DNA of 64,000 nt from Saccharomyces paradoxus (lineage: Eukaryota > Ascomycota > Saccharomycetes > Saccharomycetales > Saccharomycetaceae), in assembly GCF_002079055.1 (NCBI RefSeq), contig NC_047493.1, forward strand, positions 186,001-250,000, read 5' to 3'. Made by a program: the position numbers and the translations under genes. The notes beneath the pieces were generated by a model that saw only the letters and a list, made by a program, of their open reading frames with translations, was not told the origin of the DNA and ran no database searches. Positions 37,938-48,640 of this stretch are shown here, in pieces (position 1 is the stretch's first letter; each line of letters opens with the position of its first letter).

Positions 37938-38761
37938 GTCTATAAATGCTCTTTCTATATGTGTTAAGTCTTGCGTTGCTAATATGGACGGGATCGGTAG
38001 TTACTCTTTTGTTCTTACTTTTCCTTTGCCTCTTCCTCTTGTTCTTCTCACTCCACTTTTTTTGTTTTACCCGTGAACACGTACACTATACGTTCCCACC
38101 CAAATGCCACACACTTAAATTCCGATTCGATTCGATTCCGAGTTCGTCGTTGTCTTTGTCTCCTTTTCCTTTCCTTTTTTTCCCACCACTTCGTGCAGTT
38201 GCATTTGCCTCTCCCACTCTGTCTTTTTTTTTTCCCATTTAGCTTCTTCTTTGGCGTCCAGCAAGAAACTACGTTGGGCACGTCCAAGGGGCCAAGCTCT
38301 TGAAAGCGTAGCTTATACTTACATCTACATACACAAACATCACATATCATAAATTTACAACAGAATATTAGTTTATCCAAGACGTCAAGAAGAGCCCACC
38401 ATGATGCTAGCGTGTGATCCGGGAGTGTTTTTTATGATGATACAGACACTTGAACAGATCCGGAATAAAGCATAACAACACCATTCTTACGTTCTCTTGC
38501 CGCTTCTCTTGCTCTTCGTCTTTTCCTCTTTTGTAGTGCGAGTTCTTCCTGTTTTTCACCTTCCACGTGGATATTTTCACGTTTGCGCGCTGCCTCTTTC
38601 TTTTTTCTTTTCTGGTGACTAATCGCTGCTTCATCGCTGGCGTATGCTGGCGTATGAAGCATAAAATTCATATTTAGCATTTAAACCTCCTCTTAACGGT
38701 GGCATCTAAGTTGGGTTCTCATCGTACAGGATCTGAAAAAATAATATCATAGCACAGAAAC
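37938..38761. promoter_or_regulatory. Divergent promoter INO80/ARO2
   Basis: 824 bp with strong strand bias: long C/T-rich tracts on the plus strand at about 38000-38060 and 38140-38240. A dubious S. cerevisiae ORF (YGL149W) overlaps the INO80 5' end here; the frames in this window (85 and 98 codons) are pyrimidine-tract translations and are not called. TGACTAA near 38613 is one mismatch from a Gcn4 site, relevant for ARO2 but weak. Two overlapping minus-strand frames at 38407-38680 are Lys/Arg-rich artefacts. Confidence 0.45.
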
Positions 38762-39892
38762 ATGTCAACGTTCGGGAAGCTGTTCCGCGTCACCACATAT
38801 GGTGAATCGCATTGTAAGTCTGTCGGTTGTATTGTCGACGGTGTTCCTCCAGGAATGTCGTTAACTGAAGCTGACATTCAGCCACAACTGACCAGGAGAA
38901 GACCGGGTCAATCTAAACTATCGACTCCTAGGGATGAAAAGGATAGAGTAGAAATCCAGTCCGGTACCGAGTTCGGCAAGACTCTGGGTACACCCATCGC
39001 CATGATGATCAAGAACGAGGACCAAAGACCACACGACTACTCCGACATGGACAAGTTCCCTAGACCATCCCATGCAGACTTCACGTACTCCGAAAAGTAT
39101 GGTATCAAGGCCTCATCCGGTGGTGGAAGAGCTTCTGCCAGAGAAACCATTGGTCGTGTCGCTTCAGGTGCCATTGCTGAGAAATTCTTAGCTCAGAACT
39201 CTAATGTCGAGATCGTAGCCTTTGTCACACAAATTGGGGAAATCAAGATGAACAGAGACTCCTTCGATCCCGAATTCCAGCACTTGTTGAACACCATCAC
39301 CAGGGAAAAAGTGGATTCAATGGGTCCCATCAGATGCCCAGACGCTTCGGTGGCTGGGTTGATGGTCAAAGAAATCGAGAAGTACAGAGGTAACAAGGAC
39401 TCTATTGGTGGTGTCGTCACTTGCGTGGTGAGAAACTTGCCTACCGGTCTCGGTGAACCATGCTTTGACAAGTTGGAAGCCATGTTGGCCCACGCCATGT
39501 TGTCCATTCCAGCTTCCAAGGGTTTCGAAATCGGCTCAGGTTTTCAAGGTGTCTCCGTTCCAGGGTCTAAGCATAACGACCCATTCTACTTTGAAAAAGA
39601 GACCAATAGACTGAGAACGAAGACCAACAATTCGGGTGGTGTGCAAGGCGGTATTTCCAATGGTGAGAACATCTACTTCTCTGTCCCATTCAAGTCCGTG
39701 GCTACTATCTCTCAAGAACAAAAAACCGCCACTTACAATGGTGAAGAGGGTATCTTAGCCGCTAAGGGTAGACATGACCCTGCTGTGACTCCAAGAGCTA
39801 TTCCTATTGTGGAAGCCATGACCGCTCTAGTGTTGGCTGACGCCCTTTTGATTCAGAAGGCAAGAGACTTCTCCAGATCCGTGGTTCATTAA
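38762..39892 (+). CDS. ARO2: Bifunctional chorismate synthase and flavin reductase
   Basis: Aro2 converts 5-enolpyruvylshikimate-3-phosphate to chorismate, the last common step to aromatic amino acids, and reduces its own FMN with NADPH. The 376-residue protein begins [31 protein letters not shown], the family signature. It also has [46 protein letters not shown] and the C-terminal [25 protein letters not shown] signature. Codon use is more biased than in its neighbours (many GGT, GCT, AAG, TCC), consistent with good expression. The start is the ATG at 38762; length equals the reference as I recall it. Confidence 0.97.
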   Translation: MSTFGKLFRVTTYGESHCKSVGCIVDGVPPGMSLTEADIQPQLTRRRPGQSKLSTPRDEKDRVEIQSGTEFGKTLGTPIAMMIKNEDQRPHDYSDMDKFPRPSHADFTYSEKYGIKASSGGGRASARETIGRVASGAIAEKFLAQNSNVEIVAFVTQIGEIKMNRDSFDPEFQHLLNTITREKVDSMGPIRCPDASVAGLMVKEIEKYRGNKDSIGGVVTCVVRNLPTGLGEPCFDKLEAMLAHAMLSIPASKGFEIGSGFQGVSVPGSKHNDPFYFEKETNRLRTKTNNSGGVQGGISNGENIYFSVPFKSVATISQEQKTATYNGEEGILAAKGRHDPAVTPRAIPIVEAMTALVLADALLIQKARDFSRSVVH

Positions 39893-40111
39893 AGATAGAA
39901 ACACAACCTCAACAAGTGTTATGTATATTTATATACGCATGTATATGTAGCTGTGCACGTAATAAAACGGCGAAAGCAAAAAAAGTTCACATATTCTCGT
40001 GCTTTGATTTTCGTATCGATTCGATTATATTATGTTAGATATACAAAGTTTTTATATGGAATTATTTTTTCTGCTACTTTAAAAAAAATGTCACAAAATC
40101 GGATAAAAAGC

Positions 40112-40687
40112 TTATAAATCTTCAGTAATAAAACCCTTGTGAGAAACGTAGATACCATCCAAAAATTTACGGATATCCTTGTTTCTGACACGACAGATTT
40201 GTTGCAAGTCAGCGGCGTTTTGAGAAACGTCTTCAACGGAGTTACCAGATAAGACAATTTCGTCCTTAACATTGGTGGAGAATTCGATAGAAACACCGTC
40301 TCTGACTGGAACGTTTCTGATCTTCTTGTCACCCAAAAAGTTTCTGACTTCAATGAATTTAGCACCATCCTTTTCAACAATGTTGACGTTGATTGGGAAA
40401 TGCGCGTAAACGTATCTCATCTTGTACTTGTAACCCTTGGTGACACCAGTGACCATGTTGTCAACCAAAGACTTGACGGTTCTCAAAGCAGCAACATGCT
40501 TTCTGTCACCGTTGTGAACAGCAACCTTGATCAATTGGTTGTTGACCTTGGTGAAGGTAACATCAATGTGCTTCAAGTTCTTGGTCAAGGTACCTCTTGG
40601 ACCGACAACCTTGACGATTCTGGACTTGATGCTGACAGTGACACCTTCTGGGACTTCGATTTGTTGTTCAGTTTGGATGTATTTCAT
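40112..40687 (-). CDS. RPL9A: 60S ribosomal protein L9 (uL6)
   Basis: Rpl9 is a large-subunit protein of the uL6 family near the GTPase-associated centre and P-stalk base. The 191-residue frame is uninterrupted, as in both S. cerevisiae RPL9 copies, which lack introns. It begins MKYIQTEQQIEVPEGVTVSIKSRIVKVVGPRGTL and ends with the family stretch ADLQQICRVRNKDIRKFLDGIYVSHKGF, tail ITEDL. Strong codon bias marks it as highly expressed. Assignment to the A rather than the B paralogue rests on synteny with ARO2 and RRT6. A clear Rap1 pair was not found by eye in the promoter. Confidence 0.95.
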   Translation of the reverse strand: MKYIQTEQQIEVPEGVTVSIKSRIVKVVGPRGTLTKNLKHIDVTFTKVNNQLIKVAVHNGDRKHVAALRTVKSLVDNMVTGVTKGYKYKMRYVYAHFPINVNIVEKDGAKFIEVRNFLGDKKIRNVPVRDGVSIEFSTNVKDEIVLSGNSVEDVSQNAADLQQICRVRNKDIRKFLDGIYVSHKGFITEDL

Positions 40688-41109
40688 GATTGGACTTCTG
40701 GTACGGTTTCCTTGACTTTGAGAACTATATTAACGCTAATTTACCATCAAGAAAATTAAATAGAACGTAAAATCTACTACTATACAATACAGGGCGCGTT
40801 GGCGCCTCTGTCACATTGCCTCTGACCTCCGCAGTTCCGCTGTGCTGCATGTGTGTGCAATCCAATATTGCGATTACGGGAGGATAATGGAAATTTCATC
40901 GCTTCTTCGCGTCGGTGAAATTTTCCAAAGAAAAACAGAATCCGAAATGAGAAAAGATGGAAAGGATTCTTCAAAAATTTAATGATAAACCCAAACACTT
41001 CTGAAAAGCAGTCTTACAAAAAAAAAAGAAGAACATTGAAGTTAGAACAACAATATCTCCTCTTGTTCTCTTTCGCAAGACATAATGCTCCTTGTATGGT
41101 TTTTCTTTT
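40688..41109. promoter_or_regulatory. RPL9A promoter and RRT6 3' region
   Basis: A 422-bp gap. It contains A-tracts (near 41020-41032) on the plus strand, giving T-rich sequence upstream of RPL9A in coding sense, as in other ribosomal protein promoters. A GC-richer patch (40790-40860) lies nearer the start. I could not find an unambiguous Rap1 or Abf1 consensus. No other gene seen. Confidence 0.4.
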
Positions 41110-42045
41110 TTACAAACCTTTCTTTTTAATATGAGATGGAAACTTGCTTTTGATCTTAATAATCAAATAACCAGTAACTATAATATTTGATATCAACTGG
41201 GCTATCATAAGCGACACAAACCCTACGATCAGATAACTGTAGGTCGCTTCATTTATGTTTCGCCTATCACTTTCCATTTGAAGCAATGTGGTGTCGCTCA
41301 CTATCTCGAAAAGGCCGTCGGAGACGTTATTTAATGCTTTTACGACCTGTGGTGTCATTTGCTTGACTAAATGCAACAACATGTCGGGATTGAGCTTATC
41401 GTTGTAGGTCATCTTTATTGTTACGGATTTTTCAGTGTCAATAGAGCTCCATGATGCATCATAGACTAAGTTTATGAAGCATATCAAGAACTCACTACTA
41501 TCTTCAGGATTGACTTCGATGACCGACATCCCACTTGCTAAATTTTTCTTGCTTCTTAACAAATCACCGTTCCTGTTATTAAAAACGCTAAAGTCCAGTG
41601 ACTGTCTCCCACGCTCGTGACTGGTTCCTCCGAACCTGCCGGAGTCAGTTTCTTCTTGCAGCACGTCCATTACATGTATTTCAAACACAACCTCTTTAGA
41701 TATGTCATCCATGCCTGCATTAAACACCGTACAGAACGCTCCATCGGAAGCGCTGTTGTTGGAGCTATATTCGAAATCTTCGTACAGGGCTGTTCCTAGT
41801 AACGACGAGCGTTTGATGGGCGGCACCTTGAACGATAGCCCATTATTGAATATCGGCATATATACTTCTCTGGAACTTACATCGCTACTTAATTCCGCAC
41901 TTGCAATAAATAGCAAGCTCACAAAAATCAATATTCGATCTAGTAAATGCAGCTTATTGCACACTTTTCTTTCTCGGAGTTCCATTCGCCTTCTTTTCTG
42001 TGGTGTTTCCTTTGTTCGAGCAATGGCCAAGGACGCTTTTCCCAT
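41110..42045 (-). CDS. RRT6: Probable divergent p24/GOLD-type membrane protein Rrt6
   Basis: The function is unknown; it was named from a screen for altered rDNA-reporter transcription. The 311-residue sequence has a basic N-terminus, a hydrophobic segment at about 35-50 (ILIFVSLLFIASA) that could be a signal peptide or anchor, and a lumenal part. One near-C-terminal TM helix follows (about 270-297), and the short basic tail ends HIKKKGL. The lumenal part resembles a p24 GOLD domain: EVVFEIHVMDV, then LDFSVFNNRNGDLL, EFLICFINLVYDASW, followed by a helix before the TM. The tail KKKGL resembles a p24 dilysine-type signal but is not canonical KKXX. Family membership is my inference. The start ATG is at 42043-42045. 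Confidence 0.82.
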   Translation of the reverse strand: MGKASLAIARTKETPQKRRRMELRERKVCNKLHLLDRILIFVSLLFIASAELSSDVSSREVYMPIFNNGLSFKVPPIKRSSLLGTALYEDFEYSSNNSASDGAFCTVFNAGMDDISKEVVFEIHVMDVLQEETDSGRFGGTSHERGRQSLDFSVFNNRNGDLLRSKKNLASGMSVIEVNPEDSSEFLICFINLVYDASWSSIDTEKSVTIKMTYNDKLNPDMLLHLVKQMTPQVVKALNNVSDGLFEIVSDTTLLQMESDRRNINEATYSYLIVGFVSLMIAQLISNIIVTGYLIIKIKSKFPSHIKKKGL

Positions 42046-42603
42046 GTTTTTACAAATGACACAGAGAAGCTTGCCCTTAATGATGGCAGAACTTATAAAG
42101 AGAAGGAAAAGCTAAAGACTTTCTCATGAAGCCCACCAAAGTCGTTTCTTACTAGAGTGTACGGCTTATGTTTTATTTTAAATACAACTACAGCCTTGCC
42201 ACGGCATAAATTTTTTTTTCCCTTGTAGAGGCACCAACGACTTAGGGTGCAATAGTATTGCCCATCCCCACATTATGATGCATTATTAAACTTAACTTTA
42301 TTCGCATTGGTTGTCGTCGCCGGGCCGAGGGTACAAAAGTTGCAGTCAAGCTATAAGGGCTAAATGGCAAAAGAGGGTAGGACATAGTCATTTACTATAG
42401 GGCGTGAATATAGGACCAGCATAAGAGTATTAGGTCAAATTATGCTTTTCTTCAAACCCTATTTTATTGAAAAATCAATAAAATACAATTGTATATAACA
42501 ATAGTATAATAATAAATAGTAGGGTACTAAGAGGTGTAGGCAGAAGTGGATAAGAATTTGAACGTCAGGCTGCCATTAGTAAACATATTCCAAAGCATAT
42601 AAG
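42046..42603. promoter_or_regulatory. Divergent promoter RRT6/TIP20
   Basis: 558 bp with no gene. A T-run lies at about 42208-42218 and a GC-rich patch (GCCGGGCCGAGGG) at about 42319-42331. The 100 bp before TIP20 are very AT-rich. No consensus site assigned. Confidence 0.4.
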
Positions 42604-44712
42604 ATGATGAACGATATTGATGATCTTCTGAAGATTAACGACAGAATTCAGCAAGTGCGAAGTGATAGAAACCAACTAGCATCAAAACTGCAAAACCTGA
42701 GGCAAACGATGGCCAGTAATGACACAGAAGTAGCACTCTCAGAAGTGATAGCACAAGAAATTATTGAGACAGGTGCGAGTGTTAGGGGACTTGAACAATT
42801 AAGGGCAAAATACGGTAGTCTGCAAGTCTTAGATAAATTGGAAAAGGTGACTGTTCAACAAACACAATTACGAGCTAGTATAGATAAACTAAGCAGTTTT
42901 GAACACCAGCTGGATGAGTTGGTCCAGCAGCCACCGGATCTATTTAAGCTAGATGACATAATGGCCCTACATTCAAGTTTGACGACCGCCTTCGCTACTG
43001 TTCCTCAAAGCGAGAATATTGATTCTCAGTATGCCGCTTATAACAGACTCAAATCAACGGTTACCACCAAATATAACAACGATATTATTCAGAAATTAGC
43101 CACTAAATGGAGCGACTCATTTGACCAGGAATTATTAGAAGCGCAATGGGACACGCCAAAGTTTGCGTCCACATCAGTTAGTTTGGTCAAATGTCTAAGA
43201 GAAAATTCCACCAAACTTTATAAATTAAGTCAGCTCTACCTACCTTTGGAGGAGGAAACACAGGAGCGTGCCAGTGAACGTTCACTTTCACGCTCAAGCA
43301 ATGGCCAGGAGCCTATGTTGTGGAATTTCAAATCACTAGCAAATAATTTTAACGTTAGGTTCACATACCATTTTCACGCCACATCTTCAACCTCTAAAAT
43401 CGAAACTTACTTCCAGTTTCTAAACGATTATCTAACAGAAAATCTGTACAAGTGCATCAACATTTTTCACGATAGCTCTCATGGGTTGACGAAGCAAGTT
43501 ATTCATGAACAGTTTATTAATTACGTCTTACAACCTATAAGAGATAAAGTAAAGTCGACCTTGTTTCAAAACGATTTGAAAACTTTGATTGTCCTGATTT
43601 CTCAAATCTTAGCCACTGACAAAAATTTACTGAATTCTTTTCATTATCACGGGCTAGGTTTGGTGTCGTTAATTTCCGATGAAATATGGGAGAAGTGGAT
43701 CAACTATGAAGTCGAAATGGCAAATAGGCAATTCATTAATATAACCAAAAATCCGGAAGATTTCCCAAAATCCTCGCAGAATTTTGTCAAATTGATTAAT
43801 AAAATTTACGATTATTTAGAACCATTTTACAATCTGGATTTTGATCTATTAGTAAGATACAAACTCATGACCTGTTCATTGATTTTTATGAACTTGACTT
43901 CATCTTACTTGGATTACATTTTAACCGTCGATTCATTAAGTGAAACAAGAACCAAAGAGCAGGAATTGTACCAAACTATGGCGAAACTGCAACATGTCAA
44001 CTTGGTGTATAGAAAAATTAAATCTCTGTCTTCAAACTTCATTTTTATCCAACTGACTGATATTGTTAACAACACGGAATCCAAAAAATATAATTCCCTG
44101 TTTCAAAATGTGGAGAATGATTATGAAAAAGCCATGAGTGCAGATATGCAAAATTCTATTGTACATAGGATTCAAAAAATGTTGAAAGAAACGCTGCGAA
44201 ATTACTTCAAGATTTCAACTTGGTCAACATTGGAAATGTCCGTTGACGAAAATGACGGCTCGTCTTCCGTACCAAGCGCTGAGTTGGTCAATTCAATGAA
44301 TGTTTTGAGAAGATTAATCAACAAATTAGATTCATTGGATATTCCACTAGCTATTTCATTTAAGGTTAAAAACGAATTGTTAAATGTTATTGTTAATTAT
44401 TTTACGGAGTCGATCTTAAAGTTAAACAAATTCAATGAAAACGGTTTAAATCAGTTTTTACATGATTTCAGATCTTTAAGCAGCATTTTGAGCTTACCAT
44501 CACATGCTACCAATTACAAATGCATGACTTTGCACGAACTAATAAGAATACTGAAGCTAAAATACGATCCAAACAATCAGCAATTCCTAGACCCGGAATA
44601 CATTAAAACAGGTAACTTCACATCATTAAAAAAAATTTACTCTATTAAATATTTGAAGGATACGAAGATTCAAGATGCCCTCTACAGAATCATATATGGT
44701 AATATATTATAA
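42604..44712 (+). CDS. TIP20: Dsl1-complex tether subunit Tip20
   Basis: Tip20 is an ER-peripheral subunit of the Dsl1 tethering complex with Dsl1 and Sec39. It receives COPI vesicles and binds the SNARE Sec20. The 702-residue protein has an N-terminal coiled coil (about 5-110) that pairs with Dsl1, then the helical-rod domains of the CATCHR/RINT1 family. It ends DALYRIIYGNIL. Two adjacent ATGs at 42604 and 42607 could both start; the second gives 701 residues, the length I recall in S. cerevisiae. COPI beta' subunit Sec27, its functional neighbour in retrograde traffic, lies at the end of this window by chance. Confidence 0.94.
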   Translation: MMNDIDDLLKINDRIQQVRSDRNQLASKLQNLRQTMASNDTEVALSEVIAQEIIETGASVRGLEQLRAKYGSLQVLDKLEKVTVQQTQLRASIDKLSSFEHQLDELVQQPPDLFKLDDIMALHSSLTTAFATVPQSENIDSQYAAYNRLKSTVTTKYNNDIIQKLATKWSDSFDQELLEAQWDTPKFASTSVSLVKCLRENSTKLYKLSQLYLPLEEETQERASERSLSRSSNGQEPMLWNFKSLANNFNVRFTYHFHATSSTSKIETYFQFLNDYLTENLYKCINIFHDSSHGLTKQVIHEQFINYVLQPIRDKVKSTLFQNDLKTLIVLISQILATDKNLLNSFHYHGLGLVSLISDEIWEKWINYEVEMANRQFINITKNPEDFPKSSQNFVKLINKIYDYLEPFYNLDFDLLVRYKLMTCSLIFMNLTSSYLDYILTVDSLSETRTKEQELYQTMAKLQHVNLVYRKIKSLSSNFIFIQLTDIVNNTESKKYNSLFQNVENDYEKAMSADMQNSIVHRIQKMLKETLRNYFKISTWSTLEMSVDENDGSSSVPSAELVNSMNVLRRLINKLDSLDIPLAISFKVKNELLNVIVNYFTESILKLNKFNENGLNQFLHDFRSLSSILSLPSHATNYKCMTLHELIRILKLKYDPNNQQFLDPEYIKTGNFTSLKKIYSIKYLKDTKIQDALYRIIYGNIL

Positions 44713-44813
44713 CCCATGAAAATAAGAGAAAGGAGAAAAATCGGCAACGCGGGTTATTCCAAATATAACGCCAGACTATTCTATAAACCTTAAAATAAAT
44801 ATATAAACCTCTA

Positions 44814-46871
44814 TCACTGTACCAAATCACTATTCATTTCTTCAAACCGAAGAACTTCATCATTCGGATCTTCGGAGGTATTTCGCCTGTCTATCACGGC
44901 ACTAAACCCTCTTTTAGCAAACGCCTCTACTATTTCACCAACAGTAGATATCATTCCCGTAGGACCTTCATCAAAGACACCGTTTGTTTCCACTTTATTT
45001 AACCATCCATATTCTTGTGGAATATTTTCCACTTTTTTATACTTTTTCGTTCCTTCAGTTACGCTCTGAATAGGTTCAACACTTTTAATGGAGTGGATAT
45101 CGTCATCATCATCGCCATCGTCATCGTCATCACCATTGAAGTGCACATCTATTAAATGATCGATTACAGGCCATCCGTATGCGTTGGCAAACTTCCTTCG
45201 GACTATGATGTTGTTATGTGCATCAGGTTTTAAAGCAACGACTACCTTTCTCCATGACATTCCTTCATGCCACCTCCGAGCAATTGTCTCCTCCAGGTTT
45301 CGATACTTCGCACGTTCTTTCTTACCTGCAAAAAAAGCTTGGAGGAGTATATTCTTTTTATCAAAAAAACCATCTTCGATATTGAATTCAGATTGTGGAA
45401 TGTCATCCTCCGTGTATATCTTATCATGAATAATTACAGGATCTCTTGAATCTGGATCCATTATGTATGCTCTTTCAGGTAATGGTGGCAGGAGAATTGA
45501 GCTCGCTGATTCGAAAAATGATACTTTAGGAATCTCGGAGCCATCTTCTGTAGGAAATTTTTGTGGCGCCAATATACTCAACATTTTAGTTAAAGGCGAA
45601 ATGAAAGTTTTATTAAAGAAATCTTGGTTTCCGGGTGCTGTAGCATTGCTTATCAGAGGTAATTTTCTGCTGTTCTCTTTGAGTTTCTGTAATTGCTCTA
45701 AAATATCATTATAATCTAGAAACAACAGTGATGCGGTATACAATGGGACAATTCCGTCGTTAATGGCATTCGCATATACTGTCCTTCTCTTGAACCTACG
45801 CAGGATCTCTGTTAAGGGCTGACCAGATAGTAAGTAGAGAAGCGGTTTGCCCACTTCAGCTTCATTTTCCAAACCCAAGTCTTGGCCCGTCTTACCAATA
45901 ACCCCGAATGAAAGTAGTACTTTAATATAGGCGGGATTATCTGTGACAATGCCTAAAAGCGGTGAAGCTAAAGTTATAAAATTTATTGGCTTCACTTTTT
46001 GAAAAAACCAGGGGTAGACTTCATAAATATATGCTATCGTGAAAGCTTGGATCAAGCCACCCAATGAATGACCTACAAAGGAAATTTTATGGATGGATTC
46101 ATTGTACAATTCCTGGATAATGTATTCAGCCAAACGAGTACCTAAATACTTGACTCCCTTCTCAGTTTGGCAAACATTTCCCCGATAACCTTTCACGACA
46201 ATTTGTTCATGGGGATAATTTTTTTGCGCTTTGTATATCTGCTCCATAATATACACTAGATCGGTCGACACATTAGAATGCAAACCGTGGGTCAAAACTA
46301 CAAGATGCTTCTTTTTTTGTGGAGTAGTAATCTGAACGGGAAGATTCCACAAATCCAGAGTCGTTAATCTGTTCACGGTTAGTTTGGGGCTATAGGAACC
46401 AAGGTGGGACGGCAGATCATGCGGATTTTCTACTGACTCTCTGTTAGTTCCAATGGTGACTTCGTAAGTGATGTTTGTATTGGTAGTGAACAATATTTGA
46501 CTCATCACATCAGCAATCCATACGTATTTCTGTCGTATGTTATGCACCGAAAGTTCAGCCACGAAATCTTGTTGAGTTTGCACATTCGGTTCAAATTTGG
46601 GATAATCGACTGAGGCAACTATTTTTTGCGAATGGTGATATTCGGCAGTTTTTACATCGCAATAAAGCATAAATGGACCCATTAAGTATGCGGCTCTGTA
46701 AGATAGCGGATTCATGTTCCTTACCTTCAACCATAAGGAATTTAAATTTAAATCTGGTGGAATTTCCTCACCTTCATAAAGGTGATAAGTAATTACATAT
46801 CTCTCCAATTCACCAACTTTCACTGAAGACTTGTAATGAAACAAGATTTCATTAGTTGGCGCTAGAGACAT
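44814..46871 (-). CDS. ROG1: Lipase of the DUF676 alpha/beta-hydrolase family, Rog1
   Basis: Rog1 is a monoacylglycerol lipase linked to lipid droplets; it was first seen as a suppressor of glycogen-synthase-kinase mutants. The product has an N-terminal beta-rich region, then the serine hydrolase core with VVLTHGLHSNVSTD (oxyanion region, about 190-203) and the nucleophile elbow FVGHSLGGLIQAF. Next come NFITLASPLLG and an INDGIVP segment likely to hold the acidic residue of the triad. Near the C-terminus is an Asp-rich repeat (DDDDDGDDDDD), coded by GTCATC-type repeats at about 45099-45137. Two in-frame ATGs, at 46880 and 46871, could start; I use the inner (685 residues), which begins MSLAPTNE like the reference I recall. 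Confidence 0.92.
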   Translation of the reverse strand: MSLAPTNEILFHYKSSVKVGELERYVITYHLYEGEEIPPDLNLNSLWLKVRNMNPLSYRAAYLMGPFMLYCDVKTAEYHHSQKIVASVDYPKFEPNVQTQQDFVAELSVHNIRQKYVWIADVMSQILFTTNTNITYEVTIGTNRESVENPHDLPSHLGSYSPKLTVNRLTTLDLWNLPVQITTPQKKKHLVVLTHGLHSNVSTDLVYIMEQIYKAQKNYPHEQIVVKGYRGNVCQTEKGVKYLGTRLAEYIIQELYNESIHKISFVGHSLGGLIQAFTIAYIYEVYPWFFQKVKPINFITLASPLLGIVTDNPAYIKVLLSFGVIGKTGQDLGLENEAEVGKPLLYLLSGQPLTEILRRFKRRTVYANAINDGIVPLYTASLLFLDYNDILEQLQKLKENSRKLPLISNATAPGNQDFFNKTFISPLTKMLSILAPQKFPTEDGSEIPKVSFFESASSILLPPLPERAYIMDPDSRDPVIIHDKIYTEDDIPQSEFNIEDGFFDKKNILLQAFFAGKKERAKYRNLEETIARRWHEGMSWRKVVVALKPDAHNNIIVRRKFANAYGWPVIDHLIDVHFNGDDDDDGDDDDDIHSIKSVEPIQSVTEGTKKYKKVENIPQEYGWLNKVETNGVFDEGPTGMISTVGEIVEAFAKRGFSAVIDRRNTSEDPNDEVLRFEEMNSDLVQ
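45099..45137. repeat. Asp-codon trinucleotide-like repeat in ROG1
   Basis: Plus-strand TCATCATCATCG/CCATCGTCATCG units encoding an Asp run with one Gly. It is a length-polymorphic candidate within the coding sequence. Confidence 0.65.
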
Positions 46872-47083
46872 CTTGAGCATAACACGGTTCCCACTTTGCT
46901 CTGTTTGTGCTCCTGTTCTTGCATAAACTGTTGGGGCCGTACAATTAATTTTACTGAGTTTTGCATATTTCGGGCATCTCTATTATATGCGCCAGTTCCT
47001 GCGCGGTGCAGAACAATAGGAAAGAAGATTTACAGAAGTGTTAGATACGATGTCATATTTACAAGATACGAAAACTTACGTGA

Positions 47084-48325
47084 TTAGTTACTCTCCAATA
47101 ATTCTTTCGCCCTTTCGGTGCTATCATATTTGGACATAGCCTCAATAACTTCATCCAATCTTTCGCCGGACAACACACCTGGCAGGTCCAATAACGTAAA
47201 CCCGCATCTATGATCAGTAATTCTGTTCTGTGGAAAGTTGTATGTTCTAATTTTATCGGACCTATTTGTGCTAGAAACCTGACTTTTTCTTGCTTTTCTT
47301 TCTTTTTCCTCCTTTTCCAACCTTTCCTTCTCTGCAAGCCTTGCTCTTAAAATTGTAAATGCCTTAGCTTTATTTTTATGTTGTGATCTTTCGTCTTGCA
47401 TGGAAACAACGATTCCGGAGGGTATATGGGTTAATCTGACAGCAGAGTCTGTCGTATTGACATGCTGACCACCTTTACCGCTTGCACGCATGATGTCAAT
47501 TCTAATTTCACCAGGTTTAAATGTTCCTTCGTAAGCATCAATAGATTTCGCAGATTCGTCACCCATTTGAGGTAACACAACCACGGCCGCAGTGGATGTG
47601 TGTGTTCTTCCTTTCGTTTCTGTACTAGGAATTCTCTGCACCCTGTGGACGCCTGCTTCAAACCGTAAACGATCGTAAGATCCGGCTTCTTCAATGCTTA
47701 GAATAGCATCGATAATACCTGAACCGCTTTCGTTTTCATTTTTCGATATGATTCGATATTTCCATTTCCTATAGTTAGCATAGCCAATATACATGTCCAA
47801 CAGATCCTGAGCAAAAATCATTGCTTCAATACCACCTACCCCCGGTCGAAGCTCTAATAAGCTAGGCTTATCTGCAAAAGGGTGCGGCGGAAGAAGTTTG
47901 TTTACCAATCTTGAGGAGGTCGTTTCATACTCCGGAACCAGTTCTGTATATTCTTGTTCAGCCTCTGCCCTTAATGATGGATCGGATACAATCATTTCTT
48001 GTAAGCCTTTTAATTCATTTAGTTTTTCCTTATACTCAGTAAATGTATCAGTCAGCGCTGATAATTTAGCATGATGTTTCTGCTTATTCACGTCAAAATG
48101 AATACCCCTAGAAAGATCCTTGTCAAGATCTTTCAGTTCAGCTTCATACTTTTCCGCTTGCTTAATGAGTAGTGGAGAGAGCTCTGAGTATTGTGTTGGG
48201 ATACTCCCATTACTCAGTGAGTTAGTTGTGGTTGATGTCAGTCGCACTAGTAAGGGTGACTTATGGCTCAAAAAGATACCCTTAGCTATAATCCTCGAGG
48301 GGAACTGGAACTTTGAAAGCCACAT
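47084..48325 (-). CDS. MRF1: Mitochondrial translation release factor 1
   Basis: Mrf1 recognises UAA/UAG in the mitochondrial ribosome and releases the peptide. The 413-residue protein has a presequence-like basic, Ser/Thr-rich N-terminus ([26 protein letters not shown]), then the bacterial RF1-type domains. [22 protein letters not shown] begins the core. The codon-recognition domain carries [21 protein letters not shown], with the PST-type tripeptide of RF1. [21 protein letters not shown] includes the catalytic GGQ at 285-287. The C-terminal basic region [19 protein letters not shown] is the RF signature. Length matches the reference from memory. The start ATG is at 48323-48325. It is transcribed towards ROG1, in the same direction. 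Confidence 0.96.
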   Translation of the reverse strand: MWLSKFQFPSRIIAKGIFLSHKSPLLVRLTSTTTNSLSNGSIPTQYSELSPLLIKQAEKYEAELKDLDKDLSRGIHFDVNKQKHHAKLSALTDTFTEYKEKLNELKGLQEMIVSDPSLRAEAEQEYTELVPEYETTSSRLVNKLLPPHPFADKPSLLELRPGVGGIEAMIFAQDLLDMYIGYANYRKWKYRIISKNENESGSGIIDAILSIEEAGSYDRLRFEAGVHRVQRIPSTETKGRTHTSTAAVVVLPQMGDESAKSIDAYEGTFKPGEIRIDIMRASGKGGQHVNTTDSAVRLTHIPSGIVVSMQDERSQHKNKAKAFTILRARLAEKERLEKEEKERKARKSQVSSTNRSDKIRTYNFPQNRITDHRCGFTLLDLPGVLSGERLDEVIEAMSKYDSTERAKELLESN

Positions 48326-48640
48326 TTCTGCATCAACGGGATATGCAGTTCTTCTCTATGTGTTCTTTCATTTCTGAGATATTAAAAACTTACGAATCGT
48401 ACTATTAGCGCTCTGTATTTCATTCTCCGAGCGAGTAAATCCTTCTAGCAAGCCTATTTTATACACAATTAATGCGCTTAGTACAGATGATACAACCAGA
48501 CATAGCGTTTCATGTCTTCTGAGATGGTTGATCTTGCTTACACAATTATTTATATATTAATTTCATGCGCTTCATAAGTTACTAGTAATTAAAGGCCTTT
48601 CTATGCAATGAAGTAAATTCATACGTGGAAGTACACAGAT
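48326..48640. other. MRF1 promoter and GPI10 3' region
   Basis: A 315-bp gap between two leftward genes. It is AT-rich (about 48540-48600) and has no open frame to call. No factor site confidently assigned. Confidence 0.4.

Noticed and set aside
37819-38242. Plus-strand frames of 85 and 98 codons at the INO80 5' end (YGL149W-like)
   Set aside because: Derived from pyrimidine-rich promoter DNA and antisense INO80. Phe/Leu/Pro-rich with no homology.
38407-38680. Two overlapping minus-strand Lys/Arg-rich frames upstream of ARO2
   Set aside because: Composition follows the purine-rich strand; neither has support as a gene.
40840-41000. Possible Rap1 sites in the RPL9A promoter
   Set aside because: GCACACACATGC-like and ACCCAAACAC-like strings deviate at core positions; not called.
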